Positions 37,987-47,043 are shown, counted from the first letter of the stretch. The stretch is DNA of 64,000 nt from Rhizobium mayense (GCF_030272705.1 NZ_JARFYM010000001.1:124001-188000), one strand, 5' to 3'. Program-made: numbers and translations. Notes: a model not told the origin generated them from the sequence alone.

Positions 37987-39666
37987 ATGGAGCGCGTCGC
38001 CGAACAGCGGGAACCGGAAAAGCGTGGATGGGGACTGATCCCTTCCATCCTGCTGCATATCGTGTTTTTCGCCGCGCTTTTCTTCTTGCCGGTGGTCGCC
38101 GTGCCGGTACCGCAGCCGGAACAGAGCATCAATGTCGAAATGGTGCCGCAGCCCCAGGAGCAGGCAAAGAATGCCACAAAGCCGGTCGAGCGATCCGGCC
38201 GCGTACCGACTCCGACACCCAAGCCAGACCAGAAGCAGCCTGAGAAGGAACAGAAGGTCGCGTCCACCGACAAGACAGAGGGCGAGCAGACTGCCGAAAA
38301 GCTGAGCGACGAGAGCAAGACGAAGACTGAGAAGGCTCCCGATCCCAATGCGCAGGATCAGAACGCGAAATCGCAGGAGCCGGCGCAGGCTGACAAGCCT
38401 GCTGATGTAAAGGCTGACCAGTCAGTTCCGCCCACGGAGCAAGCGGATGCGAAGCCGCAGCCGGGCGACGCACCGTCACCGACACCGGCGGATGATCAAG
38501 CGAAGCCGCAAGATCAGACGCCAATGCCTCCAGACGCACAACAGCAGAATCAGACGCCGTCCACTACCAATCCTGATAGGCAGACTGAGCAGGCAACGGC
38601 GAATCAGCCAAAGCCAGACACGCAGGCGAATCAGGCCAGCACAAAGCCGCCGACCGACGATCCGGCTCAGCCGACGCCTGCCGAACAGGCTGCCGCAGAA
38701 GCCGCAGCGCAGCAGCAAAAAGACGCAACGCCGCCCGCAACCGATGCCGATACGCAATCGCAGCAACAAGCCGAGGCAGCGAAGGCGGCGCAGGCCAATG
38801 CGGAAGCAAAAGCAGCCGAGGCGGCTGCTGCGGCGTCCGCAACCGATCCGAACGCCCGCGATCCCGCATCGGCTCTGACACCTCAAGAGCTGGCGACGGA
38901 CCAGCCGTCCGACACCCAGGTTGCCGAACCGGATAAGCCTTCGACGGATGCAGCAGGCACGCAGGCAGATCAGAAGCCCGGAACCGCATCCGACCTCGCA
39001 ATGGGGCAGGCGAAAACTGCGGAAGGGCAGGTGGATCCGAACGCACAACAGGAGGCTGCGGCTGATCCCAAGGTCGCGCCGGATGTCGCCGTTCCGACAA
39101 CTGGCGGCGTGGCGCCACAGCAGCAATCACAGGATCAATCAACATCCGGCAGCACCAGTGACCCAACGGCCGGAACCGCCTTCGTTCCAGAGCCTCAATC
39201 TCGGCCGCAACAACAGGCGTCAGCAGATGGCACACAGGAGGCATCAAAGACCGATCCGCCGCAGACTGAGCAAAAGGCCGGCGGCCCGCAGGGCAAATTC
39301 ATCCAGGCCAAACGTTTCTACTCCGGTACGGAGATGGCGCGTTTGTCGAAGGACGAAATGGATGCTTGGAAAAAGTTGCCACGACGTACGAGAGTGCAAC
39401 AGCTCTGCAATAGCGAGGAAAAGCTGCAATTCGGGTATGACCTAAAAGCGAAAGGTTTTTTCAACTCACTGGTTACGCCGGCCATGCTGTCGGATATTGA
39501 TCTCGTCGGCGACGGAGCTGGTGTGCTGACACCGAAAGGTTGGCTAAGGGTGGCATTCAAATGTAACGTTGACGATGCGGCCTTGAAGGTGGTTGCCTTC
39601 TCCTATGCGGTTAGAGGTCACGTTTCCGCAAACCAGTTGGATAGGATCGGCGCTGCTGGCAATTGA
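37987..39666 (+). CDS. DUF930-domain protein with TonB-like membrane anchor and long low-complexity linker
   Basis: The 559-residue protein has a short cytoplasmic head, one membrane helix (about residues 17-40, IPSILLHIVFFAALFFLPVVAV), then almost 400 residues rich in Pro, Gln, Ala, Asp, Lys and Thr. The C-terminal domain (from GKFIQAKRFYSGTEMARL to the end) has two cysteines and matches the rhizobial DUF930 domain. The layout copies TonB, with an inner-membrane anchor and an extended periplasm-spanning linker, but no TonB domain is seen. No clear ribosome-binding site precedes the ATG. The function is unknown. Confidence 0.85.
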   Translation: MERVAEQREPEKRGWGLIPSILLHIVFFAALFFLPVVAVPVPQPEQSINVEMVPQPQEQAKNATKPVERSGRVPTPTPKPDQKQPEKEQKVASTDKTEGEQTAEKLSDESKTKTEKAPDPNAQDQNAKSQEPAQADKPADVKADQSVPPTEQADAKPQPGDAPSPTPADDQAKPQDQTPMPPDAQQQNQTPSTTNPDRQTEQATANQPKPDTQANQASTKPPTDDPAQPTPAEQAAAEAAAQQQKDATPPATDADTQSQQQAEAAKAAQANAEAKAAEAAAAASATDPNARDPASALTPQELATDQPSDTQVAEPDKPSTDAAGTQADQKPGTASDLAMGQAKTAEGQVDPNAQQEAAADPKVAPDVAVPTTGGVAPQQQSQDQSTSGSTSDPTAGTAFVPEPQSRPQQQASADGTQEASKTDPPQTEQKAGGPQGKFIQAKRFYSGTEMARLSKDEMDAWKKLPRRTRVQQLCNSEEKLQFGYDLKAKGFFNSLVTPAMLSDIDLVGDGAGVLTPKGWLRVAFKCNVDDAALKVVAFSYAVRGHVSANQLDRIGAAGN

Positions 39667-39798
39667 AGGACAACACCTGCCTCATCAGCTTGAAACAATA
39701 GTTTATTCCTTCGCCTGATCGAAATTCGGCCCATTTCATCATACAATTGGGGCTGATAACGTCTGATTCATTCCCTCCCTTCGCATTGCACAGTTTCA

Positions 39799-40779
39799 AT
39801 GACATCGATCACAGCTGATTCCAATTCGATGGCCGCCGGCCATTCCACGCTTCGTGGCGTCCTCGTGGCATTTGCATCCTATGCCGTCTTCGCCTTCAGT
39901 GACGCGTCAATCAAGATATTGAATGGGACGCTGCCCTCCTACGAGGTGGCCTTCATCGGCTCGCTGTTCGGATTTGCGGCGATCCCGTTTTTGAAGGCGC
40001 GCGGAGATGGGTGGCTGGATATCGTCAAGACGACGAACCGGCCGTTGTGGATGCTGCGTTTTGCCTCAGGCGCTACCAGCGCCATAGTTTCGATCGTGGC
40101 TTTTACCAAGCTACCGATGGCGGAAGCCTTCGCGCTGTTGTTCCTGCTGCCGTCCTTCGTCACCATCCTGTCAGTCGTCTTTCTCAAGGAGGATGTGCGC
40201 TGGCAGCGTTGGACGGCGGTGATCCTCGGCTTCGTCGGTGTGCTTATCGTGCTGCGGCCAGGATTTCGTGAGCTTTCGATCGGTCATCTCTGCGCGGCGA
40301 TCGGCGGCTTAAGTGGGGCAGTCTCGATCGTCACCAATCGCGCGCTCGGGTCGAAGGAGAAGCGAGTCTCGCTTTATGGCGCGGCGCTGTTCGGCTCGCT
40401 GATCGTCAGCGGGTTGCTTATGCTGCCCGAAATGATGTGGCCGACAGCGTGGCAATGGACATTCCTGGCAAGCTACGGTCTTCTCGGCGCTGTCGGTACC
40501 GTTCTGCTGATGACTGCCGCGCATCTGGCACCGGCCAATCTCGTCGCGCCGCCGCAATATAGCCAGATGATTTGGGCGATCGGCTTCGGTTATCTGCTGT
40601 TCAACGACGATATCGACCTGCCGATGGCGCTCGGTATCCTCCTCATCATCTTTTCCGGCCTGCTGACGCTCGCGCGCGAGCGCAAACGGGGCACTCCGCT
40701 GCCGGCAGCGGTTGCAGCAGATACTCGGGCATCGTTCGCCACAGCGCAGGAAGCGCAGGCCGAGACACCAGACAGGTGA
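39799..40779 (+). CDS. DMT-superfamily (EamA) transporter
   Basis: The 326-residue protein has ten hydrophobic helices in two EamA repeats: FASYAVFAFSDASIKIL in the first, GGLSGAVSIVTNRALGSKEK at the start of the second. It ends in a hydrophilic tail of about 35 residues. Such inner-membrane permeases export or import small metabolites. The substrate cannot be inferred. The ribosome-binding site before 39799 is poor, and ATG 39829 is an alternative start. Confidence 0.9.
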   Translation: MTSITADSNSMAAGHSTLRGVLVAFASYAVFAFSDASIKILNGTLPSYEVAFIGSLFGFAAIPFLKARGDGWLDIVKTTNRPLWMLRFASGATSAIVSIVAFTKLPMAEAFALLFLLPSFVTILSVVFLKEDVRWQRWTAVILGFVGVLIVLRPGFRELSIGHLCAAIGGLSGAVSIVTNRALGSKEKRVSLYGAALFGSLIVSGLLMLPEMMWPTAWQWTFLASYGLLGAVGTVLLMTAAHLAPANLVAPPQYSQMIWAIGFGYLLFNDDIDLPMALGILLIIFSGLLTLARERKRGTPLPAAVAADTRASFATAQEAQAETPDR

Positions 40780-41024
40780 TGCATCGCCGGCGATCCCATC
40801 ACCTCGTCACCCGAATGAATGGGGATTAGGTTTATTGTCGCTGCGAGCTGATAAGCCTATGATTTTTCCTGGGGGATCGCATCTGCGGGAGGGGACATCA
40901 AAACACCGAGGCGGCGGCGCGTAACCCCGAAAATCAGGGTGGATTTTCAAAGGGGCCTACGTGTGGATCAAACCGCAACTGCGTGCGCGTTCAATGGCGC
41001 GAGACGCAGCCGAGGAGGTGTGAG

Positions 41025-41318
41025 ATGACCACTTATATCGTTCTGCTCAATTGGACCGACCAGGGTGTGCGTAGCGTAAAGGAGTCGCCGCGGCGGCTGG
41101 ACGCAGCCAAGAAGCTGCTGGGAGACATGGGCGGTTCGTTCAAGCATTTTTTCCTGACCATGGGTGAGTATGACATGGTCTCTGTCTGCGAGGCGCCCGA
41201 CGATGCGGTGATCGCCCGTTTCGCTTTGGAGCTTGGGATGGCCGGCAATGTGCGTACGCGTACACTGAAAGCGTTCCCCGAGGCCGCCTATCGCGAAATC
41301 ATGGCTTCATTGGGTTAG
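41025..41318 (+). CDS. GYD-domain protein
   Basis: The 97-residue protein has a strong GGAGGTG ribosome-binding site. The pattern TTYIVLLNWTDQGVRSVKESPRR, then FFLTMGEYDMVSVCEAPDD, is that of GYD proteins, small ferredoxin-like fold dimers of unknown function that are common in rhizobia. It stands alone between two unrelated genes. Confidence 0.85.
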   Translation: MTTYIVLLNWTDQGVRSVKESPRRLDAAKKLLGDMGGSFKHFFLTMGEYDMVSVCEAPDDAVIARFALELGMAGNVRTRTLKAFPEAAYREIMASLG

Positions 41319-41403
41319 TGTGGGGATGATTTTGCCATTCTGAACGCGGAAACCCGGCCAGCGGGGGCTGACCGGGGAGTGAGGTAATGCCGCTCGGAGG
41401 ATG

Positions 41404-42285
41404 TTATAGCGATTTAGCGGCGTTGAGTTTTGCGACGAACGCATCGCCGAACGCATCCGAAGAGAAGGGCTGCTGGCCGCTCACCACTTCGCGGTCCTCT
41501 ACGACATTGACCTGCCAGGCGCCGATACGATCGACATGGGCGCCCGCTTGGGCCAATGCGTCGGCGGCATAGAACTGGACCGAACCGCCCAGCTGATTGC
41601 CCTGACCTTCGATTGCATGTTCTTCACCGGACGAGAATACCGTCAGCCGATAGCCTGCATAGGGCCAGCCGGCAGCAAGTTTGGCAGCCGCGCTGAAATC
41701 ACCAGCAACCATCGCTCTGCGGAAGGCGACGGGATCGGCGAGCGTCGACAGCAACGCCGTCGGACCATGGCAGATAATGCCTGTGGGGCGGCCGGTTGTG
41801 TGGAAAGTCGCGAGGATCTTGCCGAGCGTTTCATCCTGCGACAGATCCTGCATTGGCGCATGGCCGCCGGGAATGAAGATGCCGACATAGTCGCTTGTGC
41901 CTTCAGCCAAGATTGCCGCCAGCGTCTTCGGATGATGCAATTCCTTGATCCCCTCGACGTACTTTGCTGCGTCTGCACGGGCTGCCTCGCTACCGCCGTA
42001 GAACATCTTGTCGTTGGAAACCGGGTCAAAGCTGGGATTGTCACCCTTGGGATTGGCGAAGACCGGCGTATAACCGGCATTGACGATCTTGCGGAGGGGA
42101 ATTTCCAATTCATCGAGATAATAGCCGGTGTGGTAGCTCTTGCCGTCACGGAGTTCGAGCTGATGGGCGCTGGACAGAATGACCAGCACCTTACCGTGTT
42201 GCTGCGCGAAGCCGATCGTCGGCAGAGTGACTGCGGACAGAAGCAGGGCAGTGGAAAAAGTGAGGGTTTTCAGGGTATTGGGCAT
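41404..42285 (-). CDS. Secreted DJ-1/PfpI-family protein
   Basis: The 293-residue protein starts MPNTLKTLTFSTALLLSAVTL, a signal peptide with cleavage after GFAQ, so it should be periplasmic. The start at 42285 has GGAAAGGA upstream; a longer frame to 42342 was not used. The DJ-1/PfpI fold shows YVGIFIPGGHAPM and the nucleophile elbow IICHGPTALLS with the conserved Cys. Cytoplasmic relatives are glyoxalases or chaperones; a secreted form is less usual. No partner gene is adjacent. Confidence 0.87.
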   Translation of the reverse strand: MPNTLKTLTFSTALLLSAVTLPTIGFAQQHGKVLVILSSAHQLELRDGKSYHTGYYLDELEIPLRKIVNAGYTPVFANPKGDNPSFDPVSNDKMFYGGSEAARADAAKYVEGIKELHHPKTLAAILAEGTSDYVGIFIPGGHAPMQDLSQDETLGKILATFHTTGRPTGIICHGPTALLSTLADPVAFRRAMVAGDFSAAAKLAAGWPYAGYRLTVFSSGEEHAIEGQGNQLGGSVQFYAADALAQAGAHVDRIGAWQVNVVEDREVVSGQQPFSSDAFGDAFVAKLNAAKSL

Positions 42286-42434
42286 AAGCGGGTCCTTTCC
42301 CGTGTTGGCGCAGGTTCCCGGGAGCCTGTGATCCTCAGACATGAAACTCTGCGCGAAATCAAAGGCATGCAGTATTCGTCGCGCGCCTCTTCGGCGCGGC
42401 GTGGGCAGCGAGATCCAAAGTTCAGAGATGTTGC

Positions 42435-42537
42435 CTAGAGCGCCGTGCGTTCATGAACGCACAAAGGTCGCTCTAGTCTTTTTGAATCTGGAGCATCTTA
42501 TCCGCTTTCAGGTGGCCCACCTGAAAGCGGGATGCTC
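42435..42537. repeat. Double palindromic intergenic element
   Basis: Two hairpins lie side by side. The first has CTAGAGCG/CGCTCTAG outer arms (42435-42442, 42469-42476) around a perfect 18-bp palindrome GTGCGTTCATGAACGCAC (42445-42462). The second has GAGCATC/GATGCTC (42491-42497, 42531-42537) enclosing CCGCTTTCAGGTGG paired with its complement (42502-42515, 42517-42530). It lies past the stop of the oxidoreductase gene. The general form resembles rhizobial intergenic mosaic repeats. Confidence 0.75.
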
Positions 42538-42544
42538 TGGGCGT

Positions 42545-43516
42545 TTAGTCGCCGGAAATGTCCAGCAGGATCTTGCCTCCACGTTTTGCGTGGGCGACGG
42601 CGTCCTTGATGGCTGTCAGCGGATAGGTTGCTGCGACCGGCACATGCAGTTTTCCGGAGGCGACAAGGTATGCCGATTCCTGGATCAAGGCCGGAAGCTT
42701 GGCGGTATATTGCTCGTGACCCAGGAAGAAACTCCGGATCGTCAGCGCCTTGTAGATCAAGTCACCGGGATTGAGCGAGATTGGCGTACCGCTCATGGCG
42801 CCATAGCTGACGAGCATGCCGCCCTGCGAGAGGATACCGCCGAGCATGGCTGTGGCCGGTCCGCTCAGACAATCAAGAGCGAAACCGATGTCGGCATTGT
42901 CGATTGATGCCTTGGCACGCTCGACGATGTCAGGCCCGTCGACCAGAACGACTTCACCGCCCTTGGCTTTCAATTCCGCCACCAGTTCCTCGCGGCGAAC
43001 GATATTGATGGTCCTCAGGCCGCGCTGCTGCGCATAAGCGATGACCGATCGGCCAACGCCGGAATTGGCAGCACTTTGGACGATCCAATCGCCGGGCTTC
43101 AGCGTCTTGAATTCGCTGAGCAGCAGAGCGGCAGTCACCGGATTGACCGCAAGCATTGCCAATTGTTTCGGATCGGCCTGGGTCGGCAGGGCTGCCAGGT
43201 TTTTGGCGGGAATGGTTACGCGCTCCCTCCAGAGGAAGCTCGACAGCGGCGGGACGACGCGGTCGCCGGTTTTGACGTTTGCAACGCCATCGCCGACGGC
43301 GAGCACGACGCCGACGCCTTCGTTGCCGATGACGCTCGGAAGGGCAGGACGCAGTGCATAGTAGCCCATGGCGAGCAGAAGATCGGCCGGATTGATCGGC
43401 GAATATTCGACACCGACAAGAACCTCTCCGGGCCTCGGCGTCGGCGGCTCGGGAAGATTGACGAGTTCAAGGTTCTCGGCGGGATCGCCATAGGCGTTCA
43501 AATGAATGGCAAGCAT
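42545..43516 (-). CDS. Medium-chain dehydrogenase/reductase (quinone or enoyl reductase-like)
   Basis: The 323-residue protein is a zinc-free MDR-family oxidoreductase: GEVLVGVEYSPINPADLLLAMGYY at the N-terminus, IGNEGVGVVLAVGDGV, and the nucleotide-binding SAANSGVGRSVIAYAQQRG. It looks closest to the MECR/QOR-like reductases of enals or quinones. A palindromic operator identical to that of the next-door TetR gene lies 76 bp upstream, so it is the likely target of that repressor. Confidence 0.88.
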   Translation of the reverse strand: MLAIHLNAYGDPAENLELVNLPEPPTPRPGEVLVGVEYSPINPADLLLAMGYYALRPALPSVIGNEGVGVVLAVGDGVANVKTGDRVVPPLSSFLWRERVTIPAKNLAALPTQADPKQLAMLAVNPVTAALLLSEFKTLKPGDWIVQSAANSGVGRSVIAYAQQRGLRTINIVRREELVAELKAKGGEVVLVDGPDIVERAKASIDNADIGFALDCLSGPATAMLGGILSQGGMLVSYGAMSGTPISLNPGDLIYKALTIRSFFLGHEQYTAKLPALIQESAYLVASGKLHVPVAATYPLTAIKDAVAHAKRGGKILLDISGD

Positions 43517-43591
43517 CTTAAATTCCTCAACTCAACGTTCGGGTTGCCTGCCATGTTTAGCCGGTTCCCATCGTGACGATGCATTCAAATA

Positions 43592-43601
43592 TGACCGGTC
43601 A
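43592..43601. promoter_or_regulatory. TetR operator upstream of the oxidoreductase gene
   Basis: The perfect palindrome TGACCGGTCA, within ATATGACCGGTCACTTTAA, is identical to the site before the TetR gene at 44271-44280. It lies 76 bp from the oxidoreductase start codon, and a possible -10 box (TATTTG on the minus strand) overlaps the side nearer that gene. Confidence 0.8.
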
Positions 43602-43660
43602 CTTTAAATTGTCAAATGAAAAGTTTCTACCCTTTGACAAGGTCGCTCACGGAAGCGGCC

Positions 43661-44233
43661 CTATTTCAGCAACATTCCAAAGCAGATGGTGAAAAACTCG
43701 TCCAGCGGCTGTCGGCTTCGAATGACACGCAAGCGAATAACCGCGCCCTCCCAGCTATTTACGAGAAATCGCGCCAGTAGATCGGCATCTTGGCGCGGAT
43801 CGATTTCGCCGGCCGCCTGGGCGTTGCGTAAGACGGCAGCGACCGCATCGGTCCAGCGTGTCAATGCGCCGAACAGGGCTTCGCGTATCGCCGGATAGGC
43901 GTCTGCCATTTCCGTTGCGAAATTGCCGATCATGCAGCCCCGATTGAAATCCCATCCCTCGAGTCTTTCAGCCAAAAACTCGAAATGTTGCCGCAATCGC
44001 TGCAACGGCGGTCTGGTTTCATCGAATAGCAGATCGCCGCGGCCGACCTCTTCGTAACGCGCCAACACCTCAAGCACCAATGCTTCCTTCGTCTTGAAAT
44101 GATTGAAGAAAGAACCTTTTGGCACGCCAGCGGCTTCGGTGATGTCCTGAATGGAGGAGCCCTGAAATCCTTGAGAAAAAAGGGTTTCATATCCGGCATC
44201 CACCAATTTTCCGCGCACGCTGGGTCTGGGCAT
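43661..44233 (-). CDS. TetR/AcrR-family repressor
   Basis: The 190-residue protein has an N-terminal helix-turn-helix (about residues 27-48, SIQDITEAAGVPKGSFFNHFKT) and a C-terminal ligand-binding domain of the TetR_C group, with DFNRGCMIGNFATEMAD seen in many YcdC/AcrR-like regulators that sense reactive compounds. Two identical palindromes, before its own gene and before the oxidoreductase, indicate autoregulation plus control of that gene. The ligand is probably an enzyme substrate but unknown. Confidence 0.93.
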   Translation of the reverse strand: MPRPSVRGKLVDAGYETLFSQGFQGSSIQDITEAAGVPKGSFFNHFKTKEALVLEVLARYEEVGRGDLLFDETRPPLQRLRQHFEFLAERLEGWDFNRGCMIGNFATEMADAYPAIREALFGALTRWTDAVAAVLRNAQAAGEIDPRQDADLLARFLVNSWEGAVIRLRVIRSRQPLDEFFTICFGMLLK

Positions 44234-44270
44234 GACGACCTATCCTGATAAAACTAGCGCCAAATTTATA

Positions 44271-44280
44271 TGACCGGTCA
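44271..44280. promoter_or_regulatory. TetR autoregulatory operator
   Basis: TGACCGGTCA sits 38 bp before the tetR start codon with the same flanks (ATA on the left, CTTTAA on the right) as the site at 43592-43601. On the minus strand the promoter-like TATAAA is at 44270-44265, abutting the palindrome. Confidence 0.8.
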
Positions 44281-44489
44281 CTTTAATGCAAGCCTACCGA
44301 TTCGGCGAATTTCCGATATCGTTAGTTTACCGCAACTAGCATGGCGGAGGCCTTAACGTTCGGGATCACAAGGGTCGGGCAGGCGCATCTTGCGCCTATC
44401 GCTTCCCAGCCATGTCATCTCGTTGCTTGACCTTCCTTCGATTTTGGCGACCCTGAAACTCCTTATCTTACAGGCAAAGGAATTTCAGT

Positions 44490-45419
44490 ATGCGTATTCT
44501 CGTGGTCGGCGCCGGTGGTATTGGCGGGTATTTTGGGGGCAGGCTGGCAGCGGCTGGACGTGACATTACCTTTCTCGTGCGACAAAAGCGGGCGGAGATT
44601 TTACGCGAAAAAGGTCTCGTCATCCGCAGCCCGCTGGGTGACGCCTATATCGCCGCGCCGAAACTCGTTACCGCTGACGACCTCGGCGGGGCCCTCGATC
44701 TCATTTTGCTGAGTTGCAAGGCCTATGATCTCGAAGACGCCATAGCCTCCTTCGCGCCGGCTGTTGGACCTGAAACGGCGATCCTGCCGCTCTTGAACGG
44801 CATGGCGCATCTCGACCGGCTGGAGGCGAGGTTTGGCGCCGAAGCTGTGCTCGGCGGCACTTGCTTCATCTCGACGACGATCGGACAAGATGGCGAGATC
44901 CTGCATATGAACGATCTCCACCGCCTGACCTATGGCGATCGCCGCGGCGGCATGCCGGCGAGGATCGAAACCATTGCCGCGGTCTTCGCCGATGCCGGCT
45001 TTACGGCGCAAGCGAGCGAGACAATCCTCAGCGACATGTGGGAGAAGTGGATTTTCATCGCGGCGACGGCCGGGATGACTTGCCTGATGCGCTCCTCCAT
45101 CGGCGACTTCGTTGCCGCTGGCGCCGGTAATCTGGTATTGAAGCTGATCGGTGAATGCGCCGAGATCGCAGCCGGACACGGCTTCGCGCTTTCCAAGGCC
45201 GCGGAAGAACGGATCCGTGAAAATCTGACGCGCGCCGGCTCTGCGATCACCGCTTCGATGTTGCGCGACATCCAGGCCGGCGGCCGCATCGAAAGCGACC
45301 AGATCATCGGCGATCTCTTGAATCGCGCCGATCCGGCAAAGCGTCCGTCCTATTTCATGCTGGAGACGGTTTATGCGCATCTCAAGGCCTACGAGGTGCG
45401 GCGAGCGCGGGAAGGTTGA
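44490..45419 (+). CDS. 2-dehydropantoate 2-reductase-family protein
   Basis: The 309-residue protein has the ApbA/PanE layout: NADPH-binding GAGGIGGYFGGRLAAAG at the N-terminus, LLSCKAYDLEDAI, and LLNGMAHLDRLEARFG. The C-terminal helical domain follows with KWIFIAATAGMTCLMR. The enzyme reduces ketopantoate to pantoate for CoA synthesis, but rhizobia carry several paralogues and this one could act on another 2-keto acid, so I give no symbol. It lies 75 bp before the GST gene on the same strand. Confidence 0.9.
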   Translation: MRILVVGAGGIGGYFGGRLAAAGRDITFLVRQKRAEILREKGLVIRSPLGDAYIAAPKLVTADDLGGALDLILLSCKAYDLEDAIASFAPAVGPETAILPLLNGMAHLDRLEARFGAEAVLGGTCFISTTIGQDGEILHMNDLHRLTYGDRRGGMPARIETIAAVFADAGFTAQASETILSDMWEKWIFIAATAGMTCLMRSSIGDFVAAGAGNLVLKLIGECAEIAAGHGFALSKAAEERIRENLTRAGSAITASMLRDIQAGGRIESDQIIGDLLNRADPAKRPSYFMLETVYAHLKAYEVRRAREG

Positions 45420-45494
45420 GGCGATAGAACTCGCCTTGACCGAGCGACCGAGTTCGAAAAAAATGCCGGTTGATGAACGGAGCGGCGTTGAGAC

Positions 45495-46151
45495 ATGGAA
45501 AAGCCCTGCCTGTTTGGCGCAGATTATAGCGTCTATGTGCGAATTGCGCGGCTGACACTGCTTGAGAAAGGCGTCGATCATCGGAGGGTGCCGATCGACA
45601 TTTTCGCCGAGGGCGGGCCTTCGGCATCCTATCTGGAGCGGCATCCATTCGGCCGGATTCCGGCGTTCGAGCATGGCGATTTTCGGCTGTATGAGACGGC
45701 TGCGATTACACGCTATGTCGACGAGGCATTCGATGGGCCGCGCCTGCAGCCCGTGCCCCCTCGGCAGCGGGCACGGATGAACCAAATCGTCAGCATTGCC
45801 GATGCATACCTCTATCCTCACTTGGTGTGGGGCGTTTGTGTGGAACGGGTATCGAAGCCGGCGAAGGGCATCGCCGCCGACGAAGAGCGGATTGCGGCGA
45901 GCCTTTCCAAAGCCGCCATCAGCCTGGCCGCCCTTTCCGATCTCATAGGCGATGAACAGTGGTTCTGCGGCCCGGATCTCACGCTCGCCGATTTGTACGT
46001 GGCGCCGATGTTCGACTATTTTCTGATGGCGCCCGAAGGACGTGAGATGATTGGGCATCATCCGAAATTGGCGTCATGGTGGTCGCGTATTGCTGCGCGG
46101 CCAAGCGTTGAGATGACGGATTTCAGCAAACTAGAAGAGCGGCACGCATGA
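45495..46151 (+). CDS. Glutathione S-transferase family protein
   Basis: The 218-residue protein has an N-terminal thioredoxin-like domain (CLFGADYSVYVRIARLTLLEKGV, RIPAFEHGDFRLYETAAITRYVDE) and a C-terminal helical domain. The glutathione-binding ETAAI segment is clear. It overlaps the following AraC gene by 4 bp, so the two are translated together. The substrate may be an electrophile sensed by that regulator. Confidence 0.9.
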   Translation: MEKPCLFGADYSVYVRIARLTLLEKGVDHRRVPIDIFAEGGPSASYLERHPFGRIPAFEHGDFRLYETAAITRYVDEAFDGPRLQPVPPRQRARMNQIVSIADAYLYPHLVWGVCVERVSKPAKGIAADEERIAASLSKAAISLAALSDLIGDEQWFCGPDLTLADLYVAPMFDYFLMAPEGREMIGHHPKLASWWSRIAARPSVEMTDFSKLEERHA

Positions 46152-46957
46152 AGCCCGGCCAGTTCAGGATGTTCCGCTCTTCCGTCGCCGGCATCGAAGC
46201 GGTGACAGCGGAGACGGGGCATAGTTTTCCCAGGCATACACATGATCAGTTCGGCATCGGCGTCGTCGAGCGTGGCGCGCAGATATCACTGAGCGGGCGT
46301 GGCGTGGTGCAGGCCGAGGCCGGCGACGTCATCACGCTTAATCCGAACGAGGTGCATGATGGCATGCCGGTTGGCGAAAGCCGAGCTTGGTCAATGCTCT
46401 ATTTCGATCCGCAGCTGATTACAGATCTTTTAGATGATATCGGCCGAGGTGACGCCCGTGGCTCGGAATTTCCTTCCCCCGTCATTCGCGGTGGGCAGGC
46501 GGCAGCACGTTTCAGGACGCTATTTTCGACGGTGATCATCCAGAATGGCCCGGAAACCGCGCTGCGGCGCGATGGACTGCTGTTATCTGTTGTCGCGGAC
46601 GTGATGCGTGAGCAACGGCAAGTGGATGACTGTATCGCGGCTCCCGCCGCGATCATGCGCGCCCGCGATCTCATCGATGATGATCCGGCGGCGGCGCTCA
46701 CGCTCGCCGATCTCGCCGAAGTGAGCGGGCTCAGCCGTTTTCAGCTCCTGCGCGGTTTTGCCAAGGCGACCGGGCTGACGCCGCACGCCTATCTGCTTCA
46801 GCGCCGCATCCATGGCGCGCGGCGGCTGATTGCCGGGGGCATGCCCTTGGCGGAAGCGGCCTTTGCCAGCGGCTTTGCCGATCAAAGCCATATGACACGG
46901 ATTTTCGTGCGCAATTTTGGTGTGTCGCCACGCGCATATGCCGACACGATGCGCTGA
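46148..46957 (+). CDS. AraC-family transcriptional regulator
   Basis: The 269-residue protein joins an N-terminal cupin sensor (HSFPRHTHDQFGIGVVERGAQISLSGRG) to a C-terminal double helix-turn-helix (LADLAEVSGLSRFQLLRGFAKATGLTPHAYLLQRRI, then FADQSHMTRIFVRNFGVSPRAY). The ATG overlaps the GST stop by 4 bp. Together with GST and the B3/4-domain gene 86 bp downstream it may form a small operon. The inducer is unknown. Confidence 0.92.
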   Translation: MKPGQFRMFRSSVAGIEAVTAETGHSFPRHTHDQFGIGVVERGAQISLSGRGVVQAEAGDVITLNPNEVHDGMPVGESRAWSMLYFDPQLITDLLDDIGRGDARGSEFPSPVIRGGQAAARFRTLFSTVIIQNGPETALRRDGLLLSVVADVMREQRQVDDCIAAPAAIMRARDLIDDDPAAALTLADLAEVSGLSRFQLLRGFAKATGLTPHAYLLQRRIHGARRLIAGGMPLAEAAFASGFADQSHMTRIFVRNFGVSPRAYADTMR

Positions 46958-47043
46958 CGGCATATGCAATTTCGTTCAAGACCGGATGCCCGGATCGGTT
47001 TTTTCTGCTGCTCCAAGTCAAAAACCGCGCAGAAGGAAGAACC

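Noticed and set aside
38200..39250. Repetitive-looking stretch suspected of being a CRISPR array or minisatellite
   Set aside because: There is no fixed repeat/spacer period; it encodes the low-complexity Pro/Gln/Ala/Asp linker of the DUF930 protein.
42341..42907. 188-codon plus-strand frame across the palindromic element
   Set aside because: It crosses two hairpins and the antisense of the oxidoreductase; there is no family similarity.
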